Shown here one piece after another: positions 36,208 to 46,869 of a DNA stretch of 64,000 bases. This DNA comes from Novosphingobium sp. GTDB taxonomy: Bacteria > Pseudomonadota > Alphaproteobacteria > Sphingomonadales > Sphingomonadaceae. The stretch's first letter is position 1. Each line of letters begins with the position of its first letter. The translations under genes were made by a program, and so were the position numbers. Where the stretch lies: contig NZ_JAHEBV010000001.1 of assembly GCF_024642085.1 (NCBI RefSeq), forward strand, positions 62,001-126,000, read 5' to 3'. Below the pieces are notes generated by a model. The model worked only from the letters and a program-made list of their open reading frames with translations. It was not told the DNA's origin and made no database searches.

Positions 36208-37122
36208 ATGGACGTCTACCTCCCGATCGCCAACCTTTCGGTCAACGGCCTGGTCATCGTCGCGCTTGGGGCGCTGACGGGTATCCTGTCGGGCATGTTC
36301 GGCGTTGGTGGCGGGTTTCTGACCACGCCGCTGATGATTTTCTACGGCATTCCGCCCACGGTTGCCGCAGCGTCTGCAGCCAGCCAGGTGACGGGGGCGA
36401 GTGTATCGGGCGTACTGGCTCACTCGCGGCGCAGCGGGGTCGATTATCAGATGGGCGGGGTGATGGTTGCAGGCGGGATCATCGGCACGGTGATGGGTGC
36501 CGGGATCTTTCGCGTGTTGCAGGAACTCGGACAAATCGATGTCGTGATCAATGTACTTTACGTTGTTCTCCTTGGCAGCATTGGCGGATTGATGGCACGG
36601 GAAAGCTGGCAAGCTGTCAAGGCGCAGCGTAGCGGCATTCCGCTGCCTGCGCGCAAACGCCGCCACCACCCGATCGTGGCCAATCTCCCGCTGCGCTGGC
36701 GGTTCTATCGCTCCGGCCTTTACATATCCCCTCTCGCGCCGCTTCTACTGGGCATATTTACCGGCATCCTGACCATGTTGATGGGAATCGGTGGCGGCTT
36801 CGTGCTGGTTCCCGCAATGCTCTACATTCTGGGTATGAGCGCCGGGGTGGTGGTTGGCACGTCGCTGTTCCAAATCCTGTTTGTCACCATGGCGACGACC
36901 ATGATGCACGCGATGACGACCAAGGCGGTCGATGTGGTGCTGGCCGTACTGTTGCTGATCGGTTCGGTTTCTGGTGCACAAATCGGCGCGCAGATTGCGC
37001 AGAAAGTTCCAGCGGAACGGCTGCGTTTTGTCCTCGCCGCGCTTGTCCTCATCATCGCGCTGAGTTTGGCGATGGGCCTGGGCTGGCGGCCTGACGAGAT
37101 ATATACGGTCACGCCGCTGTGA
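36208..37122 (+). CDS. TauE/SafE family sulfite/organosulfonate permease
   Basis: The 304-residue inner-membrane protein has the duplicated TauE/SafE fold, with FGVGGGFLTTPLM in the first half and MGIGGGFVLVPAML in the second, and about eight membrane segments. Family members export sulfite, sulfoacetate or related anions; some have unknown substrates. It overlaps the next gene by GTGA, which encodes a TIGR02186-type protein often found next to this branch of TauE permeases. Confidence 0.9.
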   Translation: MDVYLPIANLSVNGLVIVALGALTGILSGMFGVGGGFLTTPLMIFYGIPPTVAAASAASQVTGASVSGVLAHSRRSGVDYQMGGVMVAGGIIGTVMGAGIFRVLQELGQIDVVINVLYVVLLGSIGGLMARESWQAVKAQRSGIPLPARKRRHHPIVANLPLRWRFYRSGLYISPLAPLLLGIFTGILTMLMGIGGGFVLVPAMLYILGMSAGVVVGTSLFQILFVTMATTMMHAMTTKAVDVVLAVLLLIGSVSGAQIGAQIAQKVPAERLRFVLAALVLIIALSLAMGLGWRPDEIYTVTPL

Positions 37123-37871
37123 GGCGGCTGCTTGCCTTGATCGCCTTGCTGGTGCTGACCGGCGCGCGCGATCCGATCCTGGTCCCTGAAATATCCCAGC
37201 ACGAAGTGCAGGTGCGCCAGGGCTTTCGCGGCGCAGACCTGCTGCTGTTCGGCGCGATTCTTACTCCCGAAGGATCGCGCGCAGGGCAGGACTACGACAT
37301 TGTCGTTGTCCTCAAAGGACCGACGCGGTCGATCGTGCTGCGCGAAAAGCAGCGCATCGCCGGTATCTGGGTCAACGCCGCCAACACAGAGTTTCGTTCT
37401 GCCCCGACCTTTTTCGCCGTAGCTTCGTCCAAACCTATCCGCCGGATCGTCGATGACAAGACCGCCGCGATTTACGAGCTGGGCCTGCCGTGGCTCCAGC
37501 TTTCCCCGATAGGTTCTTACGATCCCAAGGATCAGGCCCGCTTTTCCGCCGGTCTGGTTGATCTGATGCGCCGCGACGGGCTCTATTCCGAAAATGACAA
37601 CGGCGTCTCGGTCAATGCCCAGGTCCTGTACCAGGCGCGCATAGCCCTGCCTTCTAATGTCCAGACCGGGACCTACACGGCCGAAACCTTTGCCATCACG
37701 CGGGGACGGGTGGTAGCGTCGGCGATCAGCAGGGTCGAAGTGCGCAAGCAGGGTTTTGAACGGTTCGTTGAACTATTCGCCCGCAACGACGGGTTCTTTT
37801 ATGGCCTGATCGCAGTGGCAATCTCGGTGGCAATGGGCTTTCTGGCCGGACGCCTGTTCGCGCTGATCTGA
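37119..37871 (+). CDS. TIGR02186-family membrane-anchored periplasmic protein
   Basis: The 250-residue protein starts at GTG 37119, overlapping the TauE stop. It has an N-terminal signal sequence (to about residue 15), a periplasmic beta-rich domain with EISQHEVQVRQGFRGADLLLFGA and a C-terminal membrane helix (about 228-248) with a short cytosolic end. The family is known only by its frequent pairing with a TauE/SafE permease; no function is established. The translational coupling suggests a complex with the permease. Confidence 0.85.
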   Translation: MRRLLALIALLVLTGARDPILVPEISQHEVQVRQGFRGADLLLFGAILTPEGSRAGQDYDIVVVLKGPTRSIVLREKQRIAGIWVNAANTEFRSAPTFFAVASSKPIRRIVDDKTAAIYELGLPWLQLSPIGSYDPKDQARFSAGLVDLMRRDGLYSENDNGVSVNAQVLYQARIALPSNVQTGTYTAETFAITRGRVVASAISRVEVRKQGFERFVELFARNDGFFYGLIAVAISVAMGFLAGRLFALI

Positions 37872-37966
37872 TCCGCCAGCTCCCGCGGCTTAGCCCATTG
37901 TTAACCCTGTGTGGTCTAAGCAGAGGCCCTTGAAGGCAGCCACGGTCGCAGGGGACGTCCTTTCCG

Positions 37967-39679
37967 ATGAATGACATGAGTTACCAAGGCAACGCGGGTG
38001 CAAGGCCCGCTTCTTCAGCCGAGATTCCGGCCGACGCCGCGCAAGCCGCTGCCAGCGTGTCTGCCGCAGGTCCCGATAACGCCCGCGATCCAATCGGGGT
38101 AGTTCTCGAAATCGCTGGTTCGGGCAGTAACATCGCACTTGATCTTACCCGTTTGCAAGAGTGTTCGGGCGACACCGATCCCTCGGTTGCCTTGGCCGGA
38201 CAGGTCGGCAGCCAGGTCAAGATCCGCGTCGGGCGCGGCTGGCTGCTCGCCTCGGTTCGCACCCAACGGCAGGATTCCAAGACGCCGGGCGGCATTCTGG
38301 CCGCGATCGACTTTCTAGGTGAAGGCGAGGAAGAGCGCCTGACTGGCAGGATCCACTCGTTCCGCCGCGGTGTCACCCGCTATCCCATCCCCGGCGCCCT
38401 GATCTATCCCGCCACCAGCAACGACCTGCGCCAGATCTATGCGTCGGATGGCCGCCCCAACGTCCAGATCGGCACAGTTTTTCCGACCCGTGACATTCGT
38501 GCCGGCCTTTATATCGACGCGCTTCTGGGCAAGCACTTCGCGCTGCTCGGCTCGACCGGTACCGGCAAGTCGACCAGCGCTTCGCTGATCCTGCACCGGA
38601 TTTGCGAATATGCGCCTGAAGGCCATATCGTCATGATCGATCCGCACGGCGAATATTCGGCGGCGTTCAAGCAAACCGGCATGATCTTTGACGTGTCGAA
38701 CCTGCAGATGCCCTACTGGATCATGAACTTTGAAGAACACTGCGAAGTGTTCCTGACATCGACCGGTAACCAGCGCCAGGAAGACGCCGACATCCTGTCC
38801 AAGTGCCTGCTTGCCGCCCGGATGAAGAACCGTCTGGCCGAAACGATGGGCAAGCTGACAGTCGATAGCCCGGTTCCCTATCTGCTGTCCGATCTGACCA
38901 CCGTTCTCCAGAACGAGATGGGCAAGCTGGACAAGGCGACATCGACTGCCCCGTTCATGCGGATCAAGTCCAAGATCGACGAACTGAAGGGCGATCCGCG
39001 CTATCAGTTCATGTTCTCGGGCATGCTGGTCGGCGATACCATGGCCGATTTCATCGCCAAGATTTTCCGTATGCCCAGCCGCGGCAAGCCGATTTCGATC
39101 ATCGACGTATCGGGCGTGCCGTCCGATATCACCAGCACCGTGGTTGCCGTGCTTAGCCGCCTGGTCTTCGACTTTGCGATCTGGGCGCGCGATGAAAAGA
39201 CCCGCCCCGTGCTGCTGGTCTGCGAAGAAGCGCACCGCTACGTTCCCAACGAAAAGAACGCCGATGGCTCGTCCGTAGGCCGCATCCTCAGCCGGATTGC
39301 CAAGGAAGGCCGCAAATACGGCATTTCGCTGGGCCTGATTACCCAGCGTCCGTCGGATCTGGCCGAAGGTGTGCTTTCGCAGTGCGGCACGATCATTTCG
39401 ATGCGCCTCAACAACGATCGCGACCAGGCCTTCGTCAAGGCCGCCATGCCCGAAGGCGCGCGCGGCTTTCTTGATGCCATCCCTGCCTTGCGCAACCGCG
39501 AATGCATCATCTGCGGCGAAGGCGTTTCGATCCCTATCCGCGTCAGCTTCGACGAGCTGGAAGAAATCAAGCGGCCGGCATCTGCCGACCCTTCGTTCAG
39601 CGAACTGTGGAACAGTTCCGGCGGCGAAGAGGATATGGTCCAGCGCACCGTCCAGCGCTGGCGTGCCCAGGGCCGCTAG
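37967..39679 (+). CDS. HerA-like FtsK-superfamily ATPase
   Basis: The 570-residue cytosolic protein has an N-terminal Ala/Ser-rich region (about 1-40) and a HAS-barrel-like beta domain (about 42-170). The HerA/DUF87 ATPase core shows Walker A LGSTGTGKST (near 194-203), MIDPHGEYSA, Walker B VLLVCEEAHRY and a sensor-type SLGLITQRPSDL. HerA ATPases translocate DNA; archaeal ones work with NurA in end resection, and bacterial ones appear in housekeeping and in defence islands. No NurA, Sir2 or nuclease gene is adjacent, and this length and setting suggest the housekeeping type. Its action is not established. Confidence 0.88.
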   Translation: MNDMSYQGNAGARPASSAEIPADAAQAAASVSAAGPDNARDPIGVVLEIAGSGSNIALDLTRLQECSGDTDPSVALAGQVGSQVKIRVGRGWLLASVRTQRQDSKTPGGILAAIDFLGEGEEERLTGRIHSFRRGVTRYPIPGALIYPATSNDLRQIYASDGRPNVQIGTVFPTRDIRAGLYIDALLGKHFALLGSTGTGKSTSASLILHRICEYAPEGHIVMIDPHGEYSAAFKQTGMIFDVSNLQMPYWIMNFEEHCEVFLTSTGNQRQEDADILSKCLLAARMKNRLAETMGKLTVDSPVPYLLSDLTTVLQNEMGKLDKATSTAPFMRIKSKIDELKGDPRYQFMFSGMLVGDTMADFIAKIFRMPSRGKPISIIDVSGVPSDITSTVVAVLSRLVFDFAIWARDEKTRPVLLVCEEAHRYVPNEKNADGSSVGRILSRIAKEGRKYGISLGLITQRPSDLAEGVLSQCGTIISMRLNNDRDQAFVKAAMPEGARGFLDAIPALRNRECIICGEGVSIPIRVSFDELEEIKRPASADPSFSELWNSSGGEEDMVQRTVQRWRAQGR

Positions 39680-39694
39680 GCCTTTTGATCCCGG

Positions 39695-41116
39695 TCAGAT
39701 CGGCTGAATCCGCGCGGCCATGGTCTTGCGCCATGTCCCGCGGCGATAGGCGTACAGCGTCAGGGCGAGCGAGGCAGCCGAACCTGCAACAAACGACAGC
39801 CACAGCGCGTCGGTGCCCATTGCGGGATAGGCCAGCCAGTAGAATCCCAGCCGCACAGCGTACATTGACGCCAGCAGCACCACGATCGGGGTCATCACCA
39901 CCCCGTACGCGCGCAGCGTGCCGAACAGCACGATCGTGACGCCAAAGGGAAGGTAAGACCAGATCGACAGCCACTGAATGTGCCGGGCAACAGCAACCGA
40001 AGGGCTGCCGCTGCCCAGAAACAGTTCAAGCGCAGGGGTATCAAAGGCCAGCAGCAGGGCCACCAGCACCCCGGTCATCGCCAGGTTGACCATCGCCCCG
40101 TCAATACCGATGCGATCAACCCGGTCTTCGCGCCGGGCGCCAATATGCTGGGCCACCATCGCACTGACCGCCGCGCCGATCGCCAGACTGGGCATCTGGA
40201 TATAGTTCCAGATCTGAAGCAACGCGCCATAGGCTGCCGCGGTGACCAGCCCTTCGCGGTTGACCAGCCCGATGAAGATCAGGCCGGCACCTGAAATGAC
40301 CAGCATCTGCGCCCCCATCGGCAGGCCTTTGCCAACGATGAAGCGCAATTCCTCGCGCGCCGGGATCAGATAGCGCAGTTCGCGCCCGCGCAGCCGCAGC
40401 GGCAGGTCGCGCCAATAGATCCACCCGATCATACCGCCCAGGCCAATCGATGTGGCGATGGCAGTGGCCACCGCCGCTCCCGCTATGCCCAGCTGCGGAA
40501 ACGGCCCGATTCCGGCGATGAGCAGCGGGTTGAGTGCCACGTCAAGCACGGCAGTCAGGATCTGGAAATAAAGCGGGGTGCGCGCATCCCCCGATCCGCG
40601 CATGCCCATCGATATCATTACTGTCAGCGTCATTCCGGGGATGACCAGGAAGATTACCCGCAGATAGGTCAGCGCCAACACCTGCGATTCCGCCGGCGGA
40701 CGGAGCAAGGCCAGAAGTTGCGGCGCCAGCGCCCAGCCCAGTAGCGCCACCACCAGCGACACGATCAGGCACAGGCCCACGCCGGTCCCGAAGCTGCGCC
40801 GCGCGGCATCGATGTTGCGCGCGCCAAAGCTTTGCCCCACCCGCACGGTCGTTGCCATCGACAGGCCGAAAACGGCCGCAAAAACCAGGAACATCACGAT
40901 GTTGCAGTTGGCGGTTGCGGTCAGTGCGGCTTCGCCCAGCAGACGCCCGATCCACACCGTGTTGATTGACGCGTTAAGCGATTGCAGCACGTTGCCCATC
41001 AGCGTTGGCAGCGCGAACAGCAGCAGGGTGCGGCGGATCGGCCCGCTGGTCAGGTCGCCCCGGCGAGGCGGCTGCGGCGCTGTATCGGCGTCGGGAAAGG
41101 TGGTGGGGGCGTCCAT
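39695..41116 (-). CDS. MATE family efflux transporter
   Basis: The 473-residue protein has 12 membrane segments in two MatE halves, beginning GPIRRTLLLFALPTLMGNVLQSL and including MRGSGDARTPL. It is a Na+- or H+-coupled multidrug/toxin exporter; substrate unknown. ATG 41116 has AGGAC seven bases upstream. The alternative ATG 41149 overlaps queE by 23 bases. It follows queE by 10 bases and is likely in the same transcript. Confidence 0.92.
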   Translation of the reverse strand: MDAPTTFPDADTAPQPPRRGDLTSGPIRRTLLLFALPTLMGNVLQSLNASINTVWIGRLLGEAALTATANCNIVMFLVFAAVFGLSMATTVRVGQSFGARNIDAARRSFGTGVGLCLIVSLVVALLGWALAPQLLALLRPPAESQVLALTYLRVIFLVIPGMTLTVMISMGMRGSGDARTPLYFQILTAVLDVALNPLLIAGIGPFPQLGIAGAAVATAIATSIGLGGMIGWIYWRDLPLRLRGRELRYLIPAREELRFIVGKGLPMGAQMLVISGAGLIFIGLVNREGLVTAAAYGALLQIWNYIQMPSLAIGAAVSAMVAQHIGARREDRVDRIGIDGAMVNLAMTGVLVALLLAFDTPALELFLGSGSPSVAVARHIQWLSIWSYLPFGVTIVLFGTLRAYGVVMTPIVVLLASMYAVRLGFYWLAYPAMGTDALWLSFVAGSAASLALTLYAYRRGTWRKTMAARIQPI

Positions 41117-41126
41117 GGGTGTCCTG

Positions 41127-41858
41127 TCAGGTGCCGCGGGTATCGCCATAAAGGTGGATGTGCAGCCGGTCGGTAAAGCGCCAGCCGCGTGCCAGGCAGG
41201 CGTCCGACAGCCACTTGGCACGGTTCAGCAGGGTGGCGCTATCTGTCCCTTCGCCCATCAGGTACAGCCGCTCGGCCGGAATGGCATAGATAGCCTGCAG
41301 CTGTTCCACTTCTGCCAGATCCTCTGCGGTGCTGATCACAAACTTGAAGAACGCGCGCGGATCGTGCGCCCAGGCGGCCAAACGCTCGGGGATCAGCGCC
41401 AGTTCCGCAGGGTTGCCCGAATGGGCTAGTTTTGGACTGACATTGTACTGCGCCACCTGACGGTCCAGCGCGGGATGCGGTGCGACCGTGCCGTTGGTCT
41501 CGATCTCCACCGTCATGCCGGCCAGCCGTTCGGCCATCCGCGCCAGCGCCGGGCCTTGCAGCAACGGTTCGCCCCCGGTGATTACCAGCCGGTCTTGCCC
41601 CAGGGCCATGATCCGCGCGGCTACGTCTGCCTCGTCCAGCGCCAGCTGATTGTCCGACCGCTCGAACGCTACACCGCCGCGGTGGGGGCGGTTATCGCCG
41701 GTAAAGCGCCAGGTATAGGCGGTATCGCACCACTGGCAGGCCAGGTTGCAGCGCGACAGCCTGACAAACGCAACCGGCCGCCCGGCACTGGGTCCTTCGC
41801 CTTGCAGCGAAGCGAACAGTTCCGGTTCGCCCGGCGTGGTGGTGGCCAGGGTCAGCAT
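41127..41858 (-). CDS. queE: 7-carboxy-7-deazaguanine synthase
   Basis: QueE is a radical-SAM enzyme that contracts 6-carboxytetrahydropterin to CDG in queuosine and 7-deazaguanine synthesis. The 243-residue protein has the cluster motif with Cys37, Cys41 and Cys44 (RCNLACQWCDTAYTW), the SAM-binding ITGGEPLLQ, IETNGT and the family ending. The other que genes (queC, queD, queF) are not in the window. No preQ1 riboswitch was recognised upstream. Confidence 0.94.
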   Translation of the reverse strand: MLTLATTTPGEPELFASLQGEGPSAGRPVAFVRLSRCNLACQWCDTAYTWRFTGDNRPHRGGVAFERSDNQLALDEADVAARIMALGQDRLVITGGEPLLQGPALARMAERLAGMTVEIETNGTVAPHPALDRQVAQYNVSPKLAHSGNPAELALIPERLAAWAHDPRAFFKFVISTAEDLAEVEQLQAIYAIPAERLYLMGEGTDSATLLNRAKWLSDACLARGWRFTDRLHIHLYGDTRGT

Positions 41859-42096
41859 TCAGGAAACGGCCTGTGCAGCGCGGAAGTTGACACCAAGTTC
41901 ACAGGGTACATGCGGCGAAAGATCACACCTGTTGCTGCGGCATCCGCTTTGCGCGGGGCAGCCAGGGATTTCAGGGCGGAAACACAGCAAGATCATGCGC
42001 ACGCCCATCGCACAATCTGCGCCAGTAGGAAACGCTGCCCCTTACCCCGGCGGCCCGGCGTTGCTACACGCGCGCAGCTTTTCCAGGAGAACCACC
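41859..42096. promoter_or_regulatory. Divergent gap, queE / aldo-keto reductase (238 bp)
   Basis: No gene, riboswitch or clear operator was seen in this gap. It should carry both promoters. CAGGAGA at about 42084-42090 is the ribosome-binding site for the reductase. Confidence 0.35.
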
Positions 42097-42981
42097 ATGG
42101 CCACGACCACATCTGCCGCCGATCCCGCCGCTGCCGGCACCTGGACGATGGGGGACCGGACAGTCAAACGCATGGGCTATGGCGCGATGCAACTGGCCGG
42201 GCCAGGGGTGTTCGGCCCGCCGCGCGATCATGACGGCGCGATTGCCGTGCTCCACGCCGCGATGGCCGCCGGGATCGATCACATCGACACCAGCGATTAC
42301 TATGGCCCCTATGTGACCAACCGCCTGATCAAAGAGGCGCTGCACCCTTATCCCGCCAGCCTGACGCTGGTGACCAAGCTGGGCGGGCGCCGCAACGACA
42401 AGGGCGAATGGCTGGGTGCCTTTTCAGCAGACGAGCTGCGCCGGGGCGTGGAAAGCAACCTAGAAAACCTGGGGCTGAACCAGCTTGAAATCGTCAACCT
42501 GCGCTCGCTCCACGGGCGTCACGCGGCGGGCGAAGGGCCACTGGATGAACAGATGGAAACGCTTGCGGTGATGCAGCAGGAAGGGCTGATCCGCCACATC
42601 GGCATGTCTAACGTGACACGCAAGCAGATCGAAGACGGGCAGAAAATTGCCCCGGTGGTGTGCGTGCAGAATGCCTACAACCTTGCCAACCGCGCGGATG
42701 ACGATCTGATCGTGTGGCTGGCGGACCAAGGCATCGCCTATGTTCCGTTCTTCCCGCTGGGCGGATTTACCCTGCTGCAATCGGCCGAGCTGGATGCCGT
42801 TGCGGCAGAGGTGCAAGCCACGCCGATGCAGGTCGCATTGGCGTGGTTGCTGCAGCGATCGCCCAATGTGCTTCTGATCCCGGGCACGTCATCGCTGGTG
42901 CATTTGCACGAGAACATCGCGGCAGCCTCGTTAAAGCTGACCGCAGCGGCGGTGGCGCGGTTGGATGCAATAGCCGGGTAA
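42097..42981 (+). CDS. Aldo/keto reductase
   Basis: The 294-residue NADPH-dependent oxidoreductase has the AKR tetrad: Asp64 and a Tyr (68/69) in HIDTSDYYGP, Lys94 in LVTKLGG and a His in RSLHGRH. The C-terminal cofactor segment IPGTSSLVHLHENIAAA follows. This branch resembles YdbC/pyridoxal-reductase-like enzymes, whose substrates are broad; none can be assigned. ATG 42097 has CAGGAGA upstream. It converges with valS 22 bases away. Confidence 0.9.
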   Translation: MATTTSAADPAAAGTWTMGDRTVKRMGYGAMQLAGPGVFGPPRDHDGAIAVLHAAMAAGIDHIDTSDYYGPYVTNRLIKEALHPYPASLTLVTKLGGRRNDKGEWLGAFSADELRRGVESNLENLGLNQLEIVNLRSLHGRHAAGEGPLDEQMETLAVMQQEGLIRHIGMSNVTRKQIEDGQKIAPVVCVQNAYNLANRADDDLIVWLADQGIAYVPFFPLGGFTLLQSAELDAVAAEVQATPMQVALAWLLQRSPNVLLIPGTSSLVHLHENIAAASLKLTAAAVARLDAIAG

Positions 42982-43003
42982 GCCGCTGCGCCGACCGCGG
43001 CTG

Positions 43004-45679
43004 TTATCCCAGCCGGTCCAGCGCCGCGCGCAGCCGTTCGGCCTCGGCGGCATGCATGGCATGATCGGCCCGGGCCTTTTCAACGGCTTCGGGCTTGGCC
43101 TTTTCGACGAAGCTGGCGTTGGACAGGCGGCCTTCAAGCGATTTGGCCTCTTTGGTGCTGGCCTCCAGCGCCTTGGCCAAACGGGCCTTTTCAGCGGTGA
43201 TGTCAATGACGCCTTCCAGGGGGACGATCACGTTGGCATCGCCTGCACCGATCTGCATCGCCGCGCCCGCCGGGGCTGCTTCAAAACGGATCGCGCTCAG
43301 CCGCGCCAGCCGTTCGATGACCGCGGGATTGCGTTCGATGATCCCGCGCGTGGCAGCGCTTGGCCCGGGCAGATAAGCATCAAGGCGCGCGCCCGGCGCA
43401 ATGCCCAGTTCGTTCTTGGCTGTGCGCAGCGATCCGACCAGCGCAATCAGCCAATTGACCTCGGCCTTGGCGGCGCTGTCGACCTGGGCGGCAGGGGCAG
43501 GCCAGCGCGCCGTGATCAACGGATAGTGCGCCCGCTCGCCCAGCTTGGACCAGAGTTCCTCAGTGACAAACGGCATGAACGGGTGGAGCATGACCAGGAT
43601 CTGGTCGAGCACCCAGCCAGCCACGGCCTTGGTCTCGGCATCGAAGTTGCCCTTGATCAGTTCGATGTACCAGTCGCAGAACTGGTCCCAGACGAAGTGG
43701 TAAATCGCGCCCGCCGCCGCATCGAAGCGCAGGTCGGCCATCGCCTGATCCAGCGCGGCCAGCGTCTCGACCACCTCGCCGATGATCCACGTGTTGACTG
43801 CCGATGTCGCCGCAGGGGCTGCGATATTGCTTGATGCGCCGATGCCGTTGGCCTGGCAGAACCGCGCCGCATTCCACAGTTTGGTGGCAAAGTTGCGATA
43901 GCCTTCGACCCGGCGCTCATCCATCTTGATGTCGCGCCCCTGGCTTTCCATCGCGGCCATGAAAAAGCGCAGTGCATCGGCGCCATATTGGTCGATCAGG
44001 CCCAGCGGATCGACCACGTTGCCTTTCGATTTGGACATTTTCTGCCCGTCCGGCGCGCGAACCAGCCCGTGCAGATACAGCCGCGGCCACGGGTTCTGGC
44101 CGGTCATCGCCTGGCCCATCATCATCATCCGCGCATCCCAGAAAAACAGGATGTCGAAGCCGGAAATCAGGAGGTCATTGGGGTAATGCTTGGCCAGCAG
44201 GTCGGTGTTGTCCGGCCAGCCCAGCGTGGCGAACGGCCACAGCGCGGAGGAGAACCATGTGTCGAGAACGTCCTCGTCCTGGCGCAAGGCCACATCCGCG
44301 CCGGCCAGCGCCTGCGCCGCTGCTGCGTCTTCGGCAACGTAGATCTGTCCGTTATCGCCAAACCAAGCCGGGATCCGGTGCCCCCACCACAGCTGGCGGC
44401 TGACACACCACGGCTGGATGTTTTCCATCCAGTTGAAGAACGTTTTCTCCCAGCTCTTGGGCACGATCTCGATCGCACCGCTGCGCACTGCCTCCAGCGG
44501 AGCCTTAGCCAGCACCGCGGCACTCACATACCACTGGTCGGTCAGCCACGGCTCGATCTCAACCCCGCCGCGGTCGCCGAACGGGGTCTGGATCATGCGC
44601 GGTTCAGCGTCATGTTCCACTCCGTCCTTGTCGGTGTGCGGTATCAGGAAGCCGGCCTCCTTCATCCGCTGCACCACCAGTCTGCGCGCCGCGAAGCGTT
44701 CCATGCCGTCGAATTCTTCCGGGACCAGTCCGTCGGCGGTCTGCACCACGCGGGCTTCGGCATCGAACATGTTGAGCATGTCGGCGGGCTTGATCCCGGC
44801 GCGCTTGCCCACTTCAAAGTCGTTGAAATCGTGGCCGGGGGTGATCTTGACCACGCCGCTGCCCAGTTCCGGATCGGCGTGTTCGTCAGCCACCACTTTG
44901 AACAGACGCCCGGTCAGGGGCTGAAGGATGTCCTTGCCAATCACGCTCTTGTAGCGATCATCATCGGGGTTCACCGCCACGCACATGTCGGCCAGCATTG
45001 TTTCGGGCCGCGTCGTCGCGACTTCAACCGATCCGCTACCATCGGCAAAGGGATAGCGGAAGCGCCAGAAACTGCCCCTGGTCTCTCTCGTCTCAACCTC
45101 AAGGTCGCTGATCGCGGTTTTCAGCTTGGGGTCCCAGTTGACCAGCCGCTTGTCGCGGTAAATCAGCCCCTGATTGTAAAGGTCGACGAACACCTTGATC
45201 ACCGCGCGGGTAAAGTGCGGGTCCATGGTGAACTGTTCGCGGCTCCAGTCCATCGAACAGCCCAGCCGGCGCAGCTGACCGGTGATGGTCCCGCCGCTCT
45301 CATGCTTCCACTCCCACACCTTGGCGACGAATTCCTCGCGGGTGTAGTTGGTGCGCTTGTCCTGGGCGAGTTCCAGCTGGCGTTCGACCACCATTTGCGT
45401 CGCGATCCCGGCGTGGTCCATGCCCACCACCCACATTGCATCCTTGCCGCGCAGCCGTTCGTACCGGATCACAACGTCCTGCAGCGTATTGTCCAGGGCG
45501 TGCCCGATGTGGAGCGACCCGGTTACGTTGGGCGGCGGATTGACGATGGTATAGGGTTCTGCCGACGGGCGATGGGGACGGAACAGGCCCTCCGCTTCCC
45601 AATGGGCATACCACTTCGCCTCGATGGCGGCGGGATCGAATGTCTTGGGCAGGCTGGGTTCTGGCGCGGGATCGGTCAT
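43004..45679 (-). CDS. valS: Valyl-tRNA synthetase
   Basis: ValS charges tRNA-Val and edits threonyl mischarges. The 891-residue class I enzyme shows [14 protein letters not shown] (HIGH signature), the CP1 editing insert, [11 protein letters not shown] (KMSKS), the anticodon-binding helical domain and the C-terminal coiled coil ([20 protein letters not shown]). ATG 45679 gives the usual N-terminus; the upstream extension crosses the promoter shared with the Mla operon. Confidence 0.97.
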   Translation of the reverse strand: MTDPAPEPSLPKTFDPAAIEAKWYAHWEAEGLFRPHRPSAEPYTIVNPPPNVTGSLHIGHALDNTLQDVVIRYERLRGKDAMWVVGMDHAGIATQMVVERQLELAQDKRTNYTREEFVAKVWEWKHESGGTITGQLRRLGCSMDWSREQFTMDPHFTRAVIKVFVDLYNQGLIYRDKRLVNWDPKLKTAISDLEVETRETRGSFWRFRYPFADGSGSVEVATTRPETMLADMCVAVNPDDDRYKSVIGKDILQPLTGRLFKVVADEHADPELGSGVVKITPGHDFNDFEVGKRAGIKPADMLNMFDAEARVVQTADGLVPEEFDGMERFAARRLVVQRMKEAGFLIPHTDKDGVEHDAEPRMIQTPFGDRGGVEIEPWLTDQWYVSAAVLAKAPLEAVRSGAIEIVPKSWEKTFFNWMENIQPWCVSRQLWWGHRIPAWFGDNGQIYVAEDAAAAQALAGADVALRQDEDVLDTWFSSALWPFATLGWPDNTDLLAKHYPNDLLISGFDILFFWDARMMMMGQAMTGQNPWPRLYLHGLVRAPDGQKMSKSKGNVVDPLGLIDQYGADALRFFMAAMESQGRDIKMDERRVEGYRNFATKLWNAARFCQANGIGASSNIAAPAATSAVNTWIIGEVVETLAALDQAMADLRFDAAAGAIYHFVWDQFCDWYIELIKGNFDAETKAVAGWVLDQILVMLHPFMPFVTEELWSKLGERAHYPLITARWPAPAAQVDSAAKAEVNWLIALVGSLRTAKNELGIAPGARLDAYLPGPSAATRGIIERNPAVIERLARLSAIRFEAAPAGAAMQIGAGDANVIVPLEGVIDITAEKARLAKALEASTKEAKSLEGRLSNASFVEKAKPEAVEKARADHAMHAAEAERLRAALDRLG

Positions 45680-45756
45680 GGTCGGCGGGCTTTGCCAGCG
45701 CCTCGCTGCACTGGCAAGCTTGTCGGCGCGGCGATTTTCCCCCACAAGCATCGGCA
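45680..45756. promoter_or_regulatory. Divergent valS / Mla-operon gap
   Basis: This 77-bp region must contain both promoters or part of them. No clear ribosome-binding site precedes ATG 45757, so the exact start of the permease gene is less certain. Confidence 0.35.
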
Positions 45757-46869
45757 ATGCGCAGACGGTGTGAGTTTTCGGCGGAGACCAGTGATGCAGG
45801 CGCGCAGACCCTTGCGCTGAGCGGGCCCCTGACGGTGTCCACCGCGGGGCTGCTCGAAGGCGATCTGCGCCGGGCCGCCGGCTCTTATGCGGCGATTGAC
45901 CTCAGCCAGGTTTCGGCCATCGATACGGTCGGCGCGTGGCTGGCTTTCCGCCTTGCCGATGACCATCAGGCACGTATCGTCGGAGCCAGCGATCAGGCCC
46001 AGCGCCTGATCGCGGCCGTTGGCGGACAACGCAGCGAAGCCGCCGTCCGGCCGCACCGTGCCCGTCCGCTTCGCCGGGTGCTCGATTCGATCGGCAACTA
46101 TGTGGCCGGATCAGGCAGCGGCATGCTCGCCTTTCTGGGCTTCATGGGGCAGATGATCCTGGCGGTGGGCAGCCTGGTCCGCCACCCGCGCCGCTTCCGC
46201 TTCAAGGCGCTGGTCCATCAGATGGAGCTGGTCGGCGTTTCGGCGCTGGGCATCATCGGATTGATGAGCTTTCTGGTCGGCATCGTCATTGCCCAGCAAG
46301 GCGCGGTGCAGCTGAAGCAGTTCGGAGCAGAGATTTACACGATCAACCTGACCGGGCGCATTTCTTTCCGCGAGCTGGGCGTCCTGATGACTGCGATCAT
46401 GGTTGCCGGGCGGTCGGGATCGGCCTTTGCCGCGCAAATCGGGACGATGAAGCTGACCGAGGAAGTTGATGCGATGCGCACCATCGGCGTCTCACCGGTC
46501 GAGGCGCTGGTCATTCCGCGCGTTCTGGCCAGCACGCTGATGATGCTGCTTTTAGGCTTTTATGCTTCGCTTTGCGCGATCCTGGGCGGGGCGACGATTT
46601 CCACGCTGACGCTGGAAATCCCGTTCATGACTTTCCTCAGCCGGATCCAGGAAGTGGTGCCGATGCACGATATCTATGTCGGGATGGTCAAGGCCCCGGT
46701 GTTCGGCGCAATCGTTGCGCTTTCAGGCTGCTATCAGGGGATGCAGGTCGAAGGAAACTCGGAAGAGGTTGGCCTTCGCACCACTATTGCAGTGGTCCAG
46801 GCAATCTTTGCGGTCATCGTGCTCGACGCGTTTTTTGCGGTGTTCTTTACCGAAGTGGGCTGGGGATGA
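45757..46869 (+). CDS. mlaE: MlaE-family lipid-transport permease with N-terminal STAS domain
   Basis: The 370-residue protein fuses a STAS-like domain (about 1-95: [34 protein letters not shown]) to an MlaE permease domain with about five membrane segments ([44 protein letters not shown]). In E. coli, MlaB and MlaE are separate; here one chain could do both jobs. The system moves phospholipids between inner and outer membrane. The stop overlaps the mlaF start (ATGA). The start is the least certain part. Confidence 0.92.
   Translation: MRRRCEFSAETSDAGAQTLALSGPLTVSTAGLLEGDLRRAAGSYAAIDLSQVSAIDTVGAWLAFRLADDHQARIVGASDQAQRLIAAVGGQRSEAAVRPHRARPLRRVLDSIGNYVAGSGSGMLAFLGFMGQMILAVGSLVRHPRRFRFKALVHQMELVGVSALGIIGLMSFLVGIVIAQQGAVQLKQFGAEIYTINLTGRISFRELGVLMTAIMVAGRSGSAFAAQIGTMKLTEEVDAMRTIGVSPVEALVIPRVLASTLMMLLLGFYASLCAILGGATISTLTLEIPFMTFLSRIQEVVPMHDIYVGMVKAPVFGAIVALSGCYQGMQVEGNSEEVGLRTTIAVVQAIFAVIVLDAFFAVFFTEVGWG

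Noticed and set aside
37967..39679. The HerA-like ATPase as part of a defence system (HerA-Sir2, HerA-DUF4297, Gabija-like).
   Set aside because: No nuclease, Sir2 or other effector gene is adjacent. Neighbours are a permease pair and a MATE transporter, so it looks like a housekeeping protein.
41859..42096. A preQ1 riboswitch upstream of queE was sought.
   Set aside because: No CTA-A-rich tail or compact H-type pseudoknot pattern was recognisable.
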